Below are positions 1 to 11,259 of a stretch of DNA of 64,000 bases, piece after piece; position 1 is the stretch's first letter, and every line of letters starts with the position of its first letter. A program made the position numbers and the translations under genes. The DNA is taken from assembly GCF_032854445.1 (NCBI RefSeq), contig NC_088304.1, forward strand, positions 13,033,704-13,097,703, written 5' to 3'. The notes under the pieces were generated by a model. The model was not told where the DNA came from. It worked only from the letters and a program-made list of their open reading frames with translations, and made no database searches. Source of the stretch: Liolophura sinensis. Lineage: Eukaryota > Mollusca > Polyplacophora > Chitonida > Chitonidae.

Positions 1-721
1 TGGAGAGCATGCCAAGGCGCATAGCTGCAGTCATAAAAAACAATGGGCATGCAATCAAATACTAACTCCCGTGTGAGACTGAGAGTCATGTGACTACGTG
101 ACTAGGAGACAGGAGAAAAAATGAAATGCCAAAATGTTTTTGAGAATACAGTTGCCACATCTACAGATGTATGAACTTAAGTGATTTTGGTCATTGTCAA
201 GAAAGTCATAGAGAACTGATAGATATCACCTCTTAAATAAAACCCTTATGAACTATTTCTGTTTTCATCACTTTCTTTGCCCAAACAAATGCTCCTTCAG
301 TTGTGCAAGGTTTTAAAATGAACAAGAAATGGGAGAAAGCAAGGGTGTCTAATAATTTTTTCCGTGACTGTATATTCCCTGCACTGTATTTAATTTTATT
401 CACCCTACAGTTCCAAATTCCCATTACAGTAAATGATCTAAAATTTTATGCGGGACCAAGCTTCTCACGGTGCTTGATTCTGAGAGATCGAGTGAGTCTA
501 ACAATTATGGCACTGTGAGGTTTCTTTGGTATCTTACTGAATGAATGAATGCTTGGGTTTTAATGTCATATAAGGTGTATATATACTGAGTCATCTTTAG
601 GCAAGGCGGTGAAGCAGTCTGGTATCCTACTGGAAAAATGGGGTCACATGTCAGGTCATTTCCCATAAGCTACTATGCACATACATGTATATTACATTCC
701 CATGCATTACTACCTGTTCAG
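1..721. other. INTS2 intron sequence (left edge)
   Basis: Unremarkable AT-rich intron. Short open frames on both strands show no splice-consistent or recognisable protein. Confidence 0.6.
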
Positions 722-947
722 GTGCCCACCTGTGGTGGAGGTGGTACTGCGGGTGTTGTCAAGCATACCTGTGGCATGTCGGGTGTACCTATCCACCCAC
801 CTACAGGCCCACCCAATCCTGGACAAGTCTGCACAGGTCAGCTGCGAACTGGAGAGGGAAGATCTCAAACACGCTCTCATCTCTGCCCAAGAGAGTGCAG
901 CTGTTCAGATCCTGCTCGAGTGCTGTGTCAGGGGAGATAACTCACAG
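722..947 (+). CDS. INTS2: INTS2 exon (first of six in window)
   Basis: Integrator complex subunit 2, 3' part of the gene. INTS2 is a backbone subunit of the nuclear Integrator complex, which cleaves snRNA 3' ends and attenuates promoter-proximal RNA polymerase II. The exon follows a TTCAG acceptor and ends at CAG before GTAGGC. It reads CPPVVEVVLRVLSSIPVACR and, near its end, AAVQILLECCVRGDNSQ, which I recognise as the INTS2 helical-repeat region. The first base completes a codon from an upstream exon outside the window; 75 full codons follow, so it ends in phase 0 and joins the next exon in frame. The family is about 1200 aa, so roughly the last quarter is here. Identity rests on recalled family similarity, not on a search. 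Confidence 0.85.
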
Positions 948-2224
948 GTAGGCTCATTATTACGCCATTTTGATATTAATTATTAAAAATTATTGGAAGC
1001 ACGATGTTATTCGTTGATATGACTAATAAGTTTCATTTACATGTGTATTGAGAAATTTTCCCCATAAATCGTTTGCATTCGTTTGGTTTTTCGAAAACCC
1101 AGATCCGATCTACACTTTTTGTTTGCCTGTTCGGTGTAAACAATTTAAAGGAATCAACGAATCCCTGTATCGGGTCAGCCACTGCGTAGTGATACGTTTA
1201 AAGATTGTAGTCTAAACCGGCGATGGGTAAAGAGGCTTTTCAGTGTGAGTCTACACTAGAAACAAATTCGAAGAAACAACGAGAACAGTGGCTCCTCCCG
1301 TCAAACCTTTCCCAAGAAAGATTCTAACTTACATGTTTTCACGATATTCCCGAGTCTACAATACCCAGTATATAGATCAAAAATACATACATGCCAGAAA
1401 CTCCTGCAGGGCTAGCCTACACCATACAAGTGCACATGTTCCGAATCATACCCGGTCCTGCAGTAGCACATCAGGTTTTGTACCAACCGATGTTGAGTGC
1501 TGACAACTATATCGTGCAATCAGCGATTATCCAAATTTGAGTAAATCTGCATGTGGCTGAGGTCTAATAAAAAATTTGTAAATCATTTAATGTGAACTTA
1601 TGTCCAGCCTTGTGACTCGGGGGCGTGGCCGGGACGTCATGAAGATGTTGAGGAATCAGGCTAATCATGGAGCTCGGTGCACTATCTGCTTTTCACACAT
1701 TATCAGGCGAGATTTGTAATATTTTAGCATTGCTATAAACGTGAATATGCAAGTCATTTGTGTACCTTAATGGAATGAAACCCTGCTTCCCGTTGATTGA
1801 AAGTTTTCACTGTCACAGTAGGTAATCCTTCATTCACAAACATAAGTAGGCCTACCAGCGGGCGTACATCATTACTGAAAGCTGCTTAACAATCTCCGCT
1901 GGATACATACACGCTGTCAACTAACATTTTTGACTGGTCACATGATACAGTAGGGCTTTTCACACCTTTGGCCAGAAAATAGTTTGAACTCAGGACTCTC
2001 GTATTTTACTCTCTAAGAGGAAATTTTCTATATCCTCCAGCTTTCATTTTTCTTAGGGCCTTAATAATAATAATAATATGTGGTGCTCTTTCGTGTAGGC
2101 TTACATGAATTTCACTGGAGACCACTTGCTTTCCAACAATATGTATATGAAGAATGGGAAAAGTCACCCGTAACGAGCCAATGCTTTTACTCCGGGTATT
2201 GTGTTGTTTTGTTTTTTTTCCACC
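948..2224. other. INTS2 intron sequence
   Basis: No further exon is needed: the flanking exons join in phase 0. It holds an (AAT)n run near 2064 and nothing else I can support. Confidence 0.6.
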
Positions 2225-2288
2225 CAAAAATGATAAAAATTTCTTGAGTATGGCATTGAAAACAACCAAGCAAAGGAATAAATAAATG
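2225..2288 (+). repeat. SINE family A, 3' fragment
   Basis: Diverged tail: TTCTTGAGTATGGCATTGAA, an ACCAAGCAAAGGAA stretch and AATAAATAAATG. Confidence 0.6.
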
Positions 2289-2518
2289 AGAATGTTGTCC
2301 AGGTGCCTCTTTGTAGATCTGTTAAGATGTGCTGCTACTTTTCCCTAGCTTTGCTGAGTTTGATCCCATAACCACTGCCATATACATGGGAATAAAACTT
2401 GTCAAATTAATGAACAAATTTGCAAAGCAGATAATTTTCAACAACTGATATCACAGTTGTGCTATGGCAAGGAGCAGTCCGTGAAGTTGGAAATTAGCTA
2501 CATTTATATGTCCTAAGT

Positions 2519-2668
2519 GGGACGGTCTGCCAGCAACCTGCGGATGGTTGAGGGTTTCCCACAGGCTCTGCCCGGTTTCCTCCCACCAATAATGCTGGCC
2601 GCTGTTGTAAAGGTGAAATATTCTTGAGTACGGCATAAAACACCAATCAAACAAATAAATAAATACAT
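2519..2668 (+). repeat. SINE family A, 5'-truncated
   Basis: Starts in the GGGACGGTCTGCCAGCAACC region, ends CAAATAAATAAATA. The minus-strand frame here is not a gene. Confidence 0.9.
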
Positions 2669-2783
2669 TTATATGTAGATGAAAATTGCCTTTTTACAAA
2701 AAAAGGTTCAATCCTCTACGCCCGTTGGTTCTGGTGTATTTTGTTGTGTGATTCGCTTTAACATGTGCGTGTATTATTTTCAG

Positions 2784-2894
2784 TTGAACACAGGAGAGCT
2801 GAGCAATCTGCGTGAGACGCAGGGCCTCATCTGCTCACACCTGCATCAGATGTTCATTTCAGATCCAAACCTCGTTAAGCTTGTACATTTCCAG
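2784..2894 (+). CDS. INTS2: INTS2 exon 2 of 6 in window
   Basis: The exon has 37 codons, from a TTTTCAG acceptor to CAG before GTAAGT, phase 0 at both ends. It reads LNTGELSNLRETQGLICSHL and then HQMFISDPNLVKLVHFQ. The pattern of leucine-rich helix followed by HQMFI.DPN..KLVHFQ is a well conserved block of INTS2. Joining it to the exons on either side keeps the frame open. Confidence 0.9.
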
Positions 2895-3044
2895 GTAAGT
2901 CACATGTTGTCAGATATGAGGGCTCCCTGTGTGCAGTGCTGTGACATAACTTGAACATGTGTGGTTTATAGATTTTTTATAGGCATAATTTCAAAAGAGG
3001 ATGATATTTCATGCAGTTTATTCGTCTTCGTAATTAGATTTTGG

Positions 3045-3250
3045 ACATACTGTGAATGACCTGAAATTTTCCCTACAGAGCATTTTTTTTTTCGGCAAAA
3101 TGAATAAATGTCATAAAGTATCTTTTTTTTTGTGCTTAAACTTACATTTTTCCTGTAGTTATCCTCCTACTCCCGACAGTTCTCAAGCCCCTCTGTAAGG
3201 TCAACAGTACTCAGAATCAGACAACCTTAGCGGCTTTTATCTTAATTTGA
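3045..3250. repeat. dispersed repeat F, weak copy 3
   Basis: AATGTCATAAAGTATC, TTATCCTCCTACTCCCGACA and CAGAATCAGACAACC. Weakest of the three. Confidence 0.4.
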
Positions 3251-3267
3251 ATTTATCTTAGCCCTAT

Positions 3268-3475
3268 GTTTTTATTTCTTTATTTGATTGGTGTTTTAAA
3301 CCATACTCAAGAATATTTCACTTATACGACAGCAGCCAGCATTATGATGGTAGGAAACTGGGCAGACCCCGGGGGAAACCCACGACCATCCGCCGGTTTC
3401 TGACATACCTTCCCAGTTACAGTCAGAGAGGAAGCCAGCATTAGCTGGACTTGAACTCATAGCGCTCATGTTTTT
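3268..3475 (-). repeat. SINE family A, head truncated
   Basis: Tail TTTATTTCTTTATTTGATTG to the AGCTGGACTTGAACTCATAG box B region, in the INTS2 intron before exon 3. Confidence 0.9.
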
Positions 3476-3662
3476 AAGATGGAACTATGCTCCTTCAGTC
3501 ATGAGAACATAATCCCATATATACATCATTAAAATATGTTTTTGGATCTGTCTGATGTTCATGCTAAATTTCTGTGAGTAAAATATAACACTGTTGTTGA
3601 AACAGTATTTGTTCTTATATGAAGTTTTGTAATATACTAATATGATGGTTTCCTCACGTCAG

Positions 3663-3770
3663 GGCTATCCACGAGAGTTACTTCCCCTGACTGTGACTGG
3701 CATCCCATCCATGCACATTTGCCTAGATTTTATACCAGAATTAATTAGGCAACCCCAAAGAGAGAAACAG
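3663..3770 (+). CDS. INTS2: INTS2 exon 3 of 6 in window
   Basis: The exon has 36 codons between a CACGTCAG acceptor and CAG before GTAACT, phase 0 at both ends. It reads GYPRELLPLTVTGIPSMHIC then LDFIPELIRQPQREKQ. The GYP.ELLPLTV.GIPSMHICLDFIPELI block is among the most conserved stretches of INTS2 and is the strongest single support for the assignment. Confidence 0.93.
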
Positions 3771-4467
3771 GTAACTGGTGATATGTTCTGTCTGGCAATG
3801 TCAGAATGTGGTAAGAGGAACCTTAGGAAAGGAAACTGTCATAAGATATAAATTATCTAAAAGAAATCTGTGAAAAACAGCTGTTTTAAAATAGCTCATG
3901 TCTTCACCAAGCACTAGAGTTATATTGGAGTACATTCTATACAGTTGTAGATGCATTTGGGTTCCGGTTTCCATTCAAGATGATTATTCAAGGAAACTGA
4001 GTTCTTATTTTATATGTACATGTAAACCCAACAGTCTCAAGCTATTGTAGATCACATTTCAAAATCAACTCAACACTGGCTCACGAATGGCTTTAGATTG
4101 ACCAATCAGATGCCCTGTTCATAATTCTGCTTACACTGGATTGCATTTGGCTGGTACCTTTTGTTGGGAGATTTGATTCACAAGTGGAGGAGGAGCTATC
4201 ATGGTTTCCTGGGGCTGTGTCTGGTTTCCTCTAGGAAACCTGGTGTCCATTATATACCTGCTGAAATTTTTTTCATTACAGTGTCCAAAATTAATAAAAT
4301 TAATAATCATTTTATTTGTTAATATAAGTGAATAGTCCATATTAAAATATAGAAAGTAAAAAATTTTACCTACCTACTTATCAACTTTTAATACAAAGCG
4401 GCTTAAAGGTAGCAATGAAATCAGTAAGTATGTATTCTTACGGTAGTGAATACTTTCTTGATTTCAG

Positions 4468-4573
4468 ACATTTGCGATAGAACTTGTCGCTCACCTGTGC
4501 AGTCAGTACGCTTTACCTAAGACCCTGATCATGGCCAAGCTTTGTATCAACGTCATGTTTACAGTCCTAGAAG
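4468..4573 (+). CDS. INTS2: INTS2 exon 4 of 6 in window
   Basis: The exon starts after TGATTTCAG and ends before GTAAGC, with 35 codons plus one base (phase 1). It reads TFAIELVAHLCSQYALPKTL and ends INVMFTVLE. The block continues the INTS2 order (LL.HLC.QYALPK.L...A.L.INVM) seen in vertebrate proteins. The split glycine/valine codon is completed by the next exon. Confidence 0.9.
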
Positions 4574-4814
4574 GTAAGCAGATGTTTGAATTACAATCGA
4601 CAGAATGTACACCTGGGGAATTTTGACTTGAGTCTGCTTCTATTATTTTTAGGAGGTTTTGATTGTAGTGTGTGGTCAGTTGTGCTGCCTCGCATAGTCT
4701 TTCATCAAGTTTCACCAGCTCATGCGGGCTTCCTCTCTGGCTGTACAAGGGAATTAAGGTCTGACAATAACTTGCAGATCGTCATTGATTTCCTCTCACC
4801 ATTATAATAATAAA

Positions 4815-5110
4815 ATAATTTGGTGTCCTAATGATTAGAGCGTCAGTCTCAAAGTTCGGAGACCCAGGATAAAATCCAGGCCGATCTTAAATAGTTTACA
4901 AATGATACTTGTTGCTGCCCCGCTTGGTGCTCACAGAAACAAGTAAACAGGACTGGTTGACCTGGTGTCTGTATAATGTGTCTGGGTGTGGTGTCATGTC
5001 TGGTGTCTTCAGCATGAGATTTTAGTGGTGGCAGCACTTTGACAGCATGGACTCGTCTTACTACAACAAGACACAGTATACATGTATGTACACAGACCTA
5101 ATGCGGGAGT
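4815..5110 (+). repeat. possible third tRNA-derived SINE
   Basis: TAATGATTAGAGCGTCAGTC looks like a tRNA box A region and GGATAAAATCCAGGCCG like a weak T-arm. The rest resembles neither family A nor B. Only one copy is seen here. Confidence 0.4.
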
Positions 5111-5159
5111 GGTAGATGCAGGGTCAACCCTGGGTCGAATCACACTTAAGACCATAGAA

Positions 5160-5523
5160 GAGTGAGTGAGTGCTTGGGGTTTAACATCGTACTCAACAAT
5201 TTTTCAGTCATATGACGACGAAGGAATCATTAGGGTGCATGCACGTGTAATGTGCCTCCTTGTTGCAGGACGGATTTCCACCGCTCTTTTATTTAGTGCT
5301 GCATCACTGAGACGACTTACCGAAGGCAAGTAAGCCGCCCCGCCCGAGCCATTATACTGATACGGGTCAACCAGTCGTTGCACTATCCCCTTCATGCTGA
5401 ACGCCAAGCGAGGAAGTTACAACTTCCTCTTTTAAAGTCTTAGGTGTGACTCGACCAAGGATTGATCATGGATCTACCGGTCCCGAAGCGGACGCTCTAC
5501 CAACTGTGCTGTCCGGGCCGGTC
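5160..5523 (-). repeat. SINE family B, near full length
   Basis: On the minus strand the tRNA-like head carries box A (CAGTTGGTAGAGCG) and a box-B-like GGTCGAGTCACACC. A central part and a tail with GTTAAACCCCAAGCACTCAC follow. It forms an inverted pair with 5526-5800 in the INTS2 intron between exons 4 and 5. Confidence 0.85.
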
Positions 5524-5525
5524 AC

Positions 5526-5800
5526 CATAGAAGAGGAAGTTGTAACTTCCTCGTTTGGCGTTCAGCATGAAGGGGATAGTGACTAGATGACCCGTATTGT
5601 TATAATGGCTCTGGTGGGGCGGCTTACTTGCCTTTGGTAGGGCGTCTCAGTGAAGCAAAACTAGATAAAAGTGCGGTGGAAATCCGTCCTGCTACAAGGA
5701 GGCTCATTACATGTACTCTAAGGATTCCTTCGTCGTCACATGGCTGAAAAATTGTTAAGTACGACGTTAAACCCCGAGCACTCAATCACTCACTCACTCC
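5526..5800 (+). repeat. SINE family B, headless copy inverted to its neighbour
   Basis: Begins AGAAGAGGAAGTTGTAACTT and runs through the same central part as the adjacent copy, in the opposite direction, to TTAAACCCCGAGCACTCA. The two arms are long and highly similar. Confidence 0.85.
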
Positions 5801-5938
5801 TAATGATTCAGCATCTTCAGATGACTCAAAAATTGTTAAGTACAACGTTAAACCCCGAACACTCACTCACTCACTCCTAAAGACTCATCATCTTCAAATG
5901 ATTCAAAAATTGTTAAGTACGACGTTAAACTCTAAGCT
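5737..5938 (+). repeat. tandem copies of the family B SINE tail
   Basis: The tail piece ATTGTTAAGTACGACGTTAA occurs at 5751, 5832 and 5909, about 77-81 bases apart, with ATGATTCAGCATCTTCA-like links. A SINE end has become a short tandem repeat. Confidence 0.8.
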
Positions 5939-5949
5939 TAAATACACGC

Positions 5950-6034
5950 ATTCTCACCATAATGCTGGTCGCCGTTCTATAAGTGAAACATTCTTGAGTA
6001 CGGTGTAAAACTCCAATCAAATAAAGAAATAAAG
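5950..6034 (+). repeat. SINE family A, 3' fragment
   Basis: CACCATAATGCTGGTCGCCG through the tail CAAATAAAGAAATAAA. Confidence 0.85.
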
Positions 6035-6548
6035 TTCTCTGGAAATCATGGCTTTCCAGTGTGCAAAAGTTTGCCATCATGAGTTCAGTTGGTTAGGAGT
6101 GGTTGTTTACTCCAGGCACTTTGGTTTCCTGCACCCATAATATATAGGCAGTGATTCAAGTGGATAATCCCACTCCTCAGTGATAGAGCCCACTGAGTTA
6201 TCTTCCCTTAGATAACGTGCAGATAAGGCTATGCCTTCGGTCATGAACCAAGACTGAGTGTGTGTACATGGAGATAAGTCAGAGATTTCTTTTTCTGATA
6301 TTTGATAATTGACTTTATGGATCTTAATGACTGATTGATTTACATGTAATATCGGTAAATCTGAATAATTCCTTTTTGATGTTATTTGAATGTCCATGTT
6401 TCATTTCAAGTTTGTTACAATGACCGAAGTGATGAGTGTTTATTATTCCATTTTGATTTTTGACTGATTTTAGCTCTAAAGGACATGCAGAATGAGTGCT
6501 GATTGGCCAGCACACCCATAGAATAAATCTGCTGGATCTGAAATTCAG

Positions 6549-6833
6549 GGGGCTTCCGTGGCTCAGTTGGTTAACGCGCTAGCACAGCGTTATGACCCAG
6601 GAGTCTCTCACCAATGTGGTTGCTGTGAGTTCAAGTCCAGCTCATGCTGGCTTCCTCTCTGGCCGTGCGTGGGAAGGTGTTCCAGCAACCTGCGGATGGT
6701 CGTGGATTCCCCCCCCCCCCCACCTTCCTTGGGTTCTGCCCGGTTTCCACCCACCGTAATGCTTCCAGCCGTCGTATAAGTGAAATATTCTTGAGTACGG
6801 CGTAAAACACCAATCAAATAAATAAATAAATAA
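6549..6833 (+). repeat. SINE family A, full length with target-site duplication
   Basis: Complete element: box A TGGCTCAGTTGG, box B GAGTTCAAGTCC, central ATAAGTGAAATATTCTTGAG, tail (AAAT)n. It is flanked by an exact 13-base duplication ATCTGAAATTCAG at 6536-6548 and 6834-6846. A C12 run (about 6710-6721) is internal. Confidence 0.95.
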
Positions 6834-6944
6834 ATCTGAAATTCAGCTGTGTCTGGGCTGGCTCATCTCCCATCTAGGCAGTCAGCATCATATTTTGCCT
6901 TTTGATTTTCTGCCTAAACCTGTTCTATCGGACTTCTCTTGTAG

Positions 6945-7112
6945 TGTTGCAGCGTGATGAGCGCGTGCGGTTTTTCGTGGACACGGTGCCGTGTCTCTGG
7001 CGTATGTGTCAGGCATTCCCGCCCCTGTGCGAGGACGTGACCCTTCTGCTTACCCAGCTAGCCCGCATCTGTCTGTCTGAGCTCTCTGCCAACAGTAACG
7101 TCACACAAACAG
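6945..7112 (+). CDS. INTS2: INTS2 exon 5 of 6 in window
   Basis: The exon follows CTCTTGTAG and ends before GTAACC; phase 1 in, phase 1 out. It reads VLQRDERVRFFVDTVPCLWR then MCQAFPPLCEDVTLLLTQLA. The CRAFPPL.ED...LL.Q. pattern is typical of the INTS2 C-terminal third. It lies just downstream of a full-length SINE (6549-6833), so this intron is SINE-rich, but the exon itself is intact. Confidence 0.88.
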
Positions 7113-7237
7113 GTAACCATAACAGTGTAAGCCCACTTGTTCTGCATCTTTGATAACTGCGAAGAAGTCAGCTTTTTTCGTCTATAAAACATGTTGATTT
7201 CAGGCATCAGCAATACATTAACAAAGCAATGCAATTC

Positions 7238-7395
7238 CTCTCCGGCCAGCCATACGCGGGAAGGTCTTGCAGCAACTTGCGGATGGCCATGTGTTCCCCT
7301 GGGCTCTGCCCGGGGTCCTCCCACCATAATGCTGACTGCCGTCGTATAAGTGAAATATTCTTGAGTATGGTGTAAACCACCAATCCAATGAATAA
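7238..7395 (+). repeat. SINE family A, 5'-truncated
   Basis: Begins CTCTCCGGCCAGCCATACGC, ends near AATGAATAAATGAAA. It lies just past INTS2 exon 5. Confidence 0.9.
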
Positions 7396-7404
7396 ATGAA
7401 ATGT

Positions 7405-7520
7405 TATCGAGAGTCGGTCTTGGTGTAGCAGTTAGAGGCACTTGCCTTTTAATTGCTAGGCCACACGAAGTGCCAAGTCTTAGTCAGCCTCAGACAGGGA
7501 ATTTGTAGATAATTCCCCAT
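7405..7520 (+). repeat. tRNA-like SINE head
   Basis: GTGTAGCAGTTAGAGGCACT then TGCC resembles box A. No good box B follows, so it is probably a decayed SINE. Confidence 0.3.
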
Positions 7521-7599
7521 TGCTTGGGGGACCTTGGTGACAATAGAGACCTTTTAGTTCCAAACTAGAATAGCTAAACTAATTTTGGTTTGGAGTTGA

Positions 7600-8764
7600 A
7601 CTTCTAACTAAAGGTCGCAAACAAGAGGTTGACTACGCTTGTATGGCTCTTATCACAGTCTAACATTCATTGAAGACCACTTGTCTTCCTTCAGTATAAT
7701 GTGCATGTCTGTACAGTTTAAGGTTACTATTACTCAGAGCCAACATGCTAAAAGGTCTTACAGGTCTGATAACATGACTTATCAAATGTATGGGTTAAAC
7801 AATGAAAAAGGTAAATAAATGAATCTTGTTCTCTTTCCCCACACTGTTAGAATGATGTAGTGTAAAGTTGGATAATTTTAGGACATATTACTGGACAGAG
7901 TTTGACAAAGGTGAAATGTAAAGCAACCGCTTTTTCAACAAAGAATGGCTTGATATATTTTTCAGTGGAGGTTGAATAACTTGGTGGTCTAAACTTGCTT
8001 AGTTCATATTAAAAATGAGGTTCCTTCCTCTTGTAAACTTGAGTATTGCCACATGTTGAAGTAAAACTCTCTACAACATGGAGTTAATCACCAATCTAAA
8101 AATAACTAACCCAAATTGTCAGAAATTTCACATCTCCATTTTATTAAAGTTTGCACTGATAGAGATAAATACATGTATGTGTTTCTTATCAAAGATTGAC
8201 GAACAGAATAATTTGATCACTCTAGGCAGAAAAGTGATTTTGAAAGGTGTAAAATTCAGAAAAAACTGTAGACTATAGTGTAATACCTAATGTATAATTC
8301 CAGTTTTATGAAATGACCTTTATAAATTTCATGCCACATTATAATGGAATGTCAGTTTGATCAGTCACAGATTTCCGTATCAGTGTTATTTATTGATCAT
8401 TCAATTTAACATTATTTTTTCTGCTTTTGATTCGCTTATACAGTAGTTTATGCCACAATGAATCTGCCCCTTTGCTTACTGGGCGCAAGTGGTTTAGTTT
8501 ATTATCAAATAATGATACAGATCATCTTTAAACATTTCATATTTGCACCCATTTTGATTGCATGCCTGCTGCACAAGTGCGCTTGAACTGTAAAAGTCCA
8601 CAGTATGGTTAACAAACCCAAAATTTCGCGTACGACTATAGAGGTGCACATTTTACTGGATTCTGCGATTTACATTGGTTTTTACTAGAATTATAATGAT
8701 TCTTGTTTTCTGCAAAATGTGATGTCATTTACTACATTGTACAACACATCTAAACAAATATGTG
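7600..8764. other. INTS2 intron sequence
   Basis: AT-rich and anonymous. I see nothing beyond short chance open frames. Confidence 0.6.
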
Positions 8765-8985
8765 TACGATAAATGACCTCAAATTTTTCCCCCCAAATTT
8801 TCCTATTTAGAGGCTCACAAATGTTATAAAATATCACTTTTAGTGCCAACACATCAGTTTTCAGTAGGATATCATCCTACCTTCCGAACAAACCTTGAAA
8901 CGTTTTTCTAGGATCAAAAGAACTCACAGAATCAGGCAAAATTTGCAGCTTAGTTATAGTAAAATTTTAGGGCCATTTACCATGC
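8765..8985. repeat. dispersed repeat F, copy 1
   Basis: AGAGGCTCACAAATGTTATA, GATATCATCCTACCTTCCG and CAGAATCAGGCAAAA share order and wording with 41335-41555 and more weakly with 3045-3250. Confidence 0.6.
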
Positions 8986-9017
8986 TTACTTGATTAATGG
9001 CTGCTGTATTCGTGTAG

Positions 9018-9245
9018 ATGACCCAGGAGCCTCTCACCAATGCGGTGGCTGTGAGTTCAAGTCCAGCTCATGCTGTCTTCCTCTCCGGCCGTACGTGGGA
9101 AGGTCTGCAAGCAGTCTGCGAATGGTCGTGGGTTTCCCCCGGGCCCTACCCGGTTCCCTCCTACCATAATTCTGGCCGCCGTCGTATAAGTGAAATTTTC
9201 TTGAGTACGGCGTAAAACACCAATCAAATAAATAAGTAAATAAAT
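9018..9245 (+). repeat. SINE family A, nearly complete
   Basis: Starts ATGACCCAGGAGCCTCTCAC inside the head, box B GAGTTCAAGTCC, tail AATAAGTAAATAAAT. Confidence 0.93.
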
Positions 9246-9774
9246 TCGTGTAGAAATACGTACATGTGATCTTGTGTGTATGCTTGCCTGATAGTTGTCT
9301 TCCTGGGTAAGTTAGACTTTGCTCAGCTCTCCCAGTTACTTCCTGACCCCATCAGAACCCATTAACCCACCACACTTTAACCTCCCTTCCCTTAATCATG
9401 TTGATCATTGTAATACTACAGTGTTACTGTTTTCGCTAAAAGTTGTTAGTTTTATTCTTCCGCTCATAATTTACATGCAATTATGAAACATTAGTATCAA
9501 GACTCGGGGATGCTGGTTAGAAGTCATTCATCTTTTTCAGTTTTCACCAGTTTTGGCTTTAACCAGTACATAGTTCATGGTAACCTGTCCGAAGGTCACG
9601 AGACTCGACCTAAACTTTGTTCATACATTTACCTGTGGTGTAATAATATACTGATAATTCGCACAAACACGTGTATATGTGAATGTATGTGTGTATACTT
9701 AGATAAAACTGTTTGTACATGCACATGGAGGTTTGTACTCTTCTATGGTGACCTGGATACAGGTGTGCCCTAAT

Positions 9775-9995
9775 TCTTCAGTCTTTCCAATCACCCGTGC
9801 AACCAGTATTTTGGGATAACTACGGGATGTAGAGAAATAATTTGCACAAATTTATGAGGTTTGCATCTTTTAATGACACAAACAAATCATTTTTAGTGTC
9901 ATTTTCATAAATAATTGTTTGCATAAATTCCACTGAAAAAAGTGCTTTGATGATGTTGATAATGTTGAAGTGTTACAGCACCTCTGAATGAGGTA
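9775..9995. repeat. dispersed repeat C, copy 1
   Basis: Matches 22755-22950 in order: AATTCTT..., GTGCAACCAGTATTTTG, TTGCACAAATTTATGA, GCATAAATTCCACTGAAA. Diverged and without an open frame. Confidence 0.65.
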
Positions 9996-10948
9996 GGCAT
10001 TTGTATGTATCACTAATTAAACTCTCTACCACTTGTAGTGTAGATGAAAGGATTAAATTGAAAAGTTAAATGAAATTAACTTAAATGGATCAGACCTTAT
10101 GCCTTTAAAGTTACATTTTAAGATTCTGTTTAGAGAACACTGTTCAAAATATAATCACATATCTGGACAACTTAACTGTGTATTTTGGGGGTTTTGTCTT
10201 CTGCAATCTAATACATGCTGTAACAGCAGTTTATCCACAAAGGAATTACAGTTACATAATTCATAAATTAATAATCATTGGCAGTGTATTTCATTTATCT
10301 ATGCTTTACCACGCAGTCTTGGTAACTAAGGTAACAATTTTAAGAGATTGCTGTTAAACTGTCCAGAGATGGCTTTTGAGCATTTTTCGTATGTTGCTAA
10401 CATGGGGCCACTTTCACAAAACTTTGTAAATTAATTTCTCATAACTTTTTTCAGAAATGACGTCGCCTTTATATGGCATAATAACCTAGACAGCATCTTT
10501 TACGAAAATAGCGACAAGAAATAGGATATACAAAGTTTTAATGCGTCCACAGGTATACATACATGTCTACTCTGTATGTTTAACATAGCCAGAAATGGGT
10601 AATCCTGTCTTGCTCTGTGATATTGAAATACACCCCAATCAATCATTCATTCATTCATTCATTCATTACAGACTGGCCAAAACCACATTGTACTTGTACT
10701 ATGTATGTCCAAGAGACTTTCCGCATGGTTCATTTTTTTTCTTTGGTTCAGGACAGTGTAGTTTAAGTCCTTACAGCGTGAAAATGAAATCTTGCTGGAC
10801 AGTAATGTAGTAGATTTTGGCCGGTTTTCTTTCTGCTCATTGTGGGAGCCCAAACATTTTCTAGAACAAAAATGACTCTAGATATAGCCATGTTTCTTTA
10901 ATGCCACGTACACGTTATTGCTAACTCGTCATTTTGTCTCTGTTGTAG
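9996..10948. other. INTS2 intron sequence before the last exon
   Basis: AT-rich, with a short (ATTC)n run near 10640. Nothing else supported. Confidence 0.6.
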
Positions 10949-11166
10949 AGTTTGCTTTGGAGGGTAAGGATTCTTCTCTGGAGGAAGCCAATCACTCTGC
11001 ATCCAAGCGGTCCCGGGACGCTCAAGTGGTGTCCAAACGGTCAGTTGTGAAGGGTGGCTGGCAGACGTACACGGCACCGAATCAGTACCAGCAATTGTAT
11101 GATCTGGTACAGCAGACCTTCTCAGATGTGACACAAATGGCCCTAGTCACACGCATGGTGTACTGA
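10949..11166 (+). CDS. INTS2: INTS2 terminal coding exon with stop
   Basis: The exon follows a TCTGTTGTAG acceptor; its first two bases complete a GAG codon from the previous exon. It then runs 72 codons to TGA at 11164-11166. It reads EFALEGKDSSLEEANHSASK with basic RSRD and SKR clusters, then a helical tail ending LYDLVQQTFSDVTQMALVTR plus MVY. I read it as the C-terminus because the phase matches and the frame closes. Sequence similarity of this last exon is weaker than that of the central exons. No canonical AATAAA signal is obvious in the next few hundred bases, which are filled by repeats. Confidence 0.8.
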
Positions 11167-11259
11167 TGGATTTGGCGGGAGATGCTGGCCAAAGATCCGT
11201 TGTGAGTGTGAGAAGTATCCGCAGGCCTATCCCTGACTGCCAGTGTAAGGAGTGCCTAA

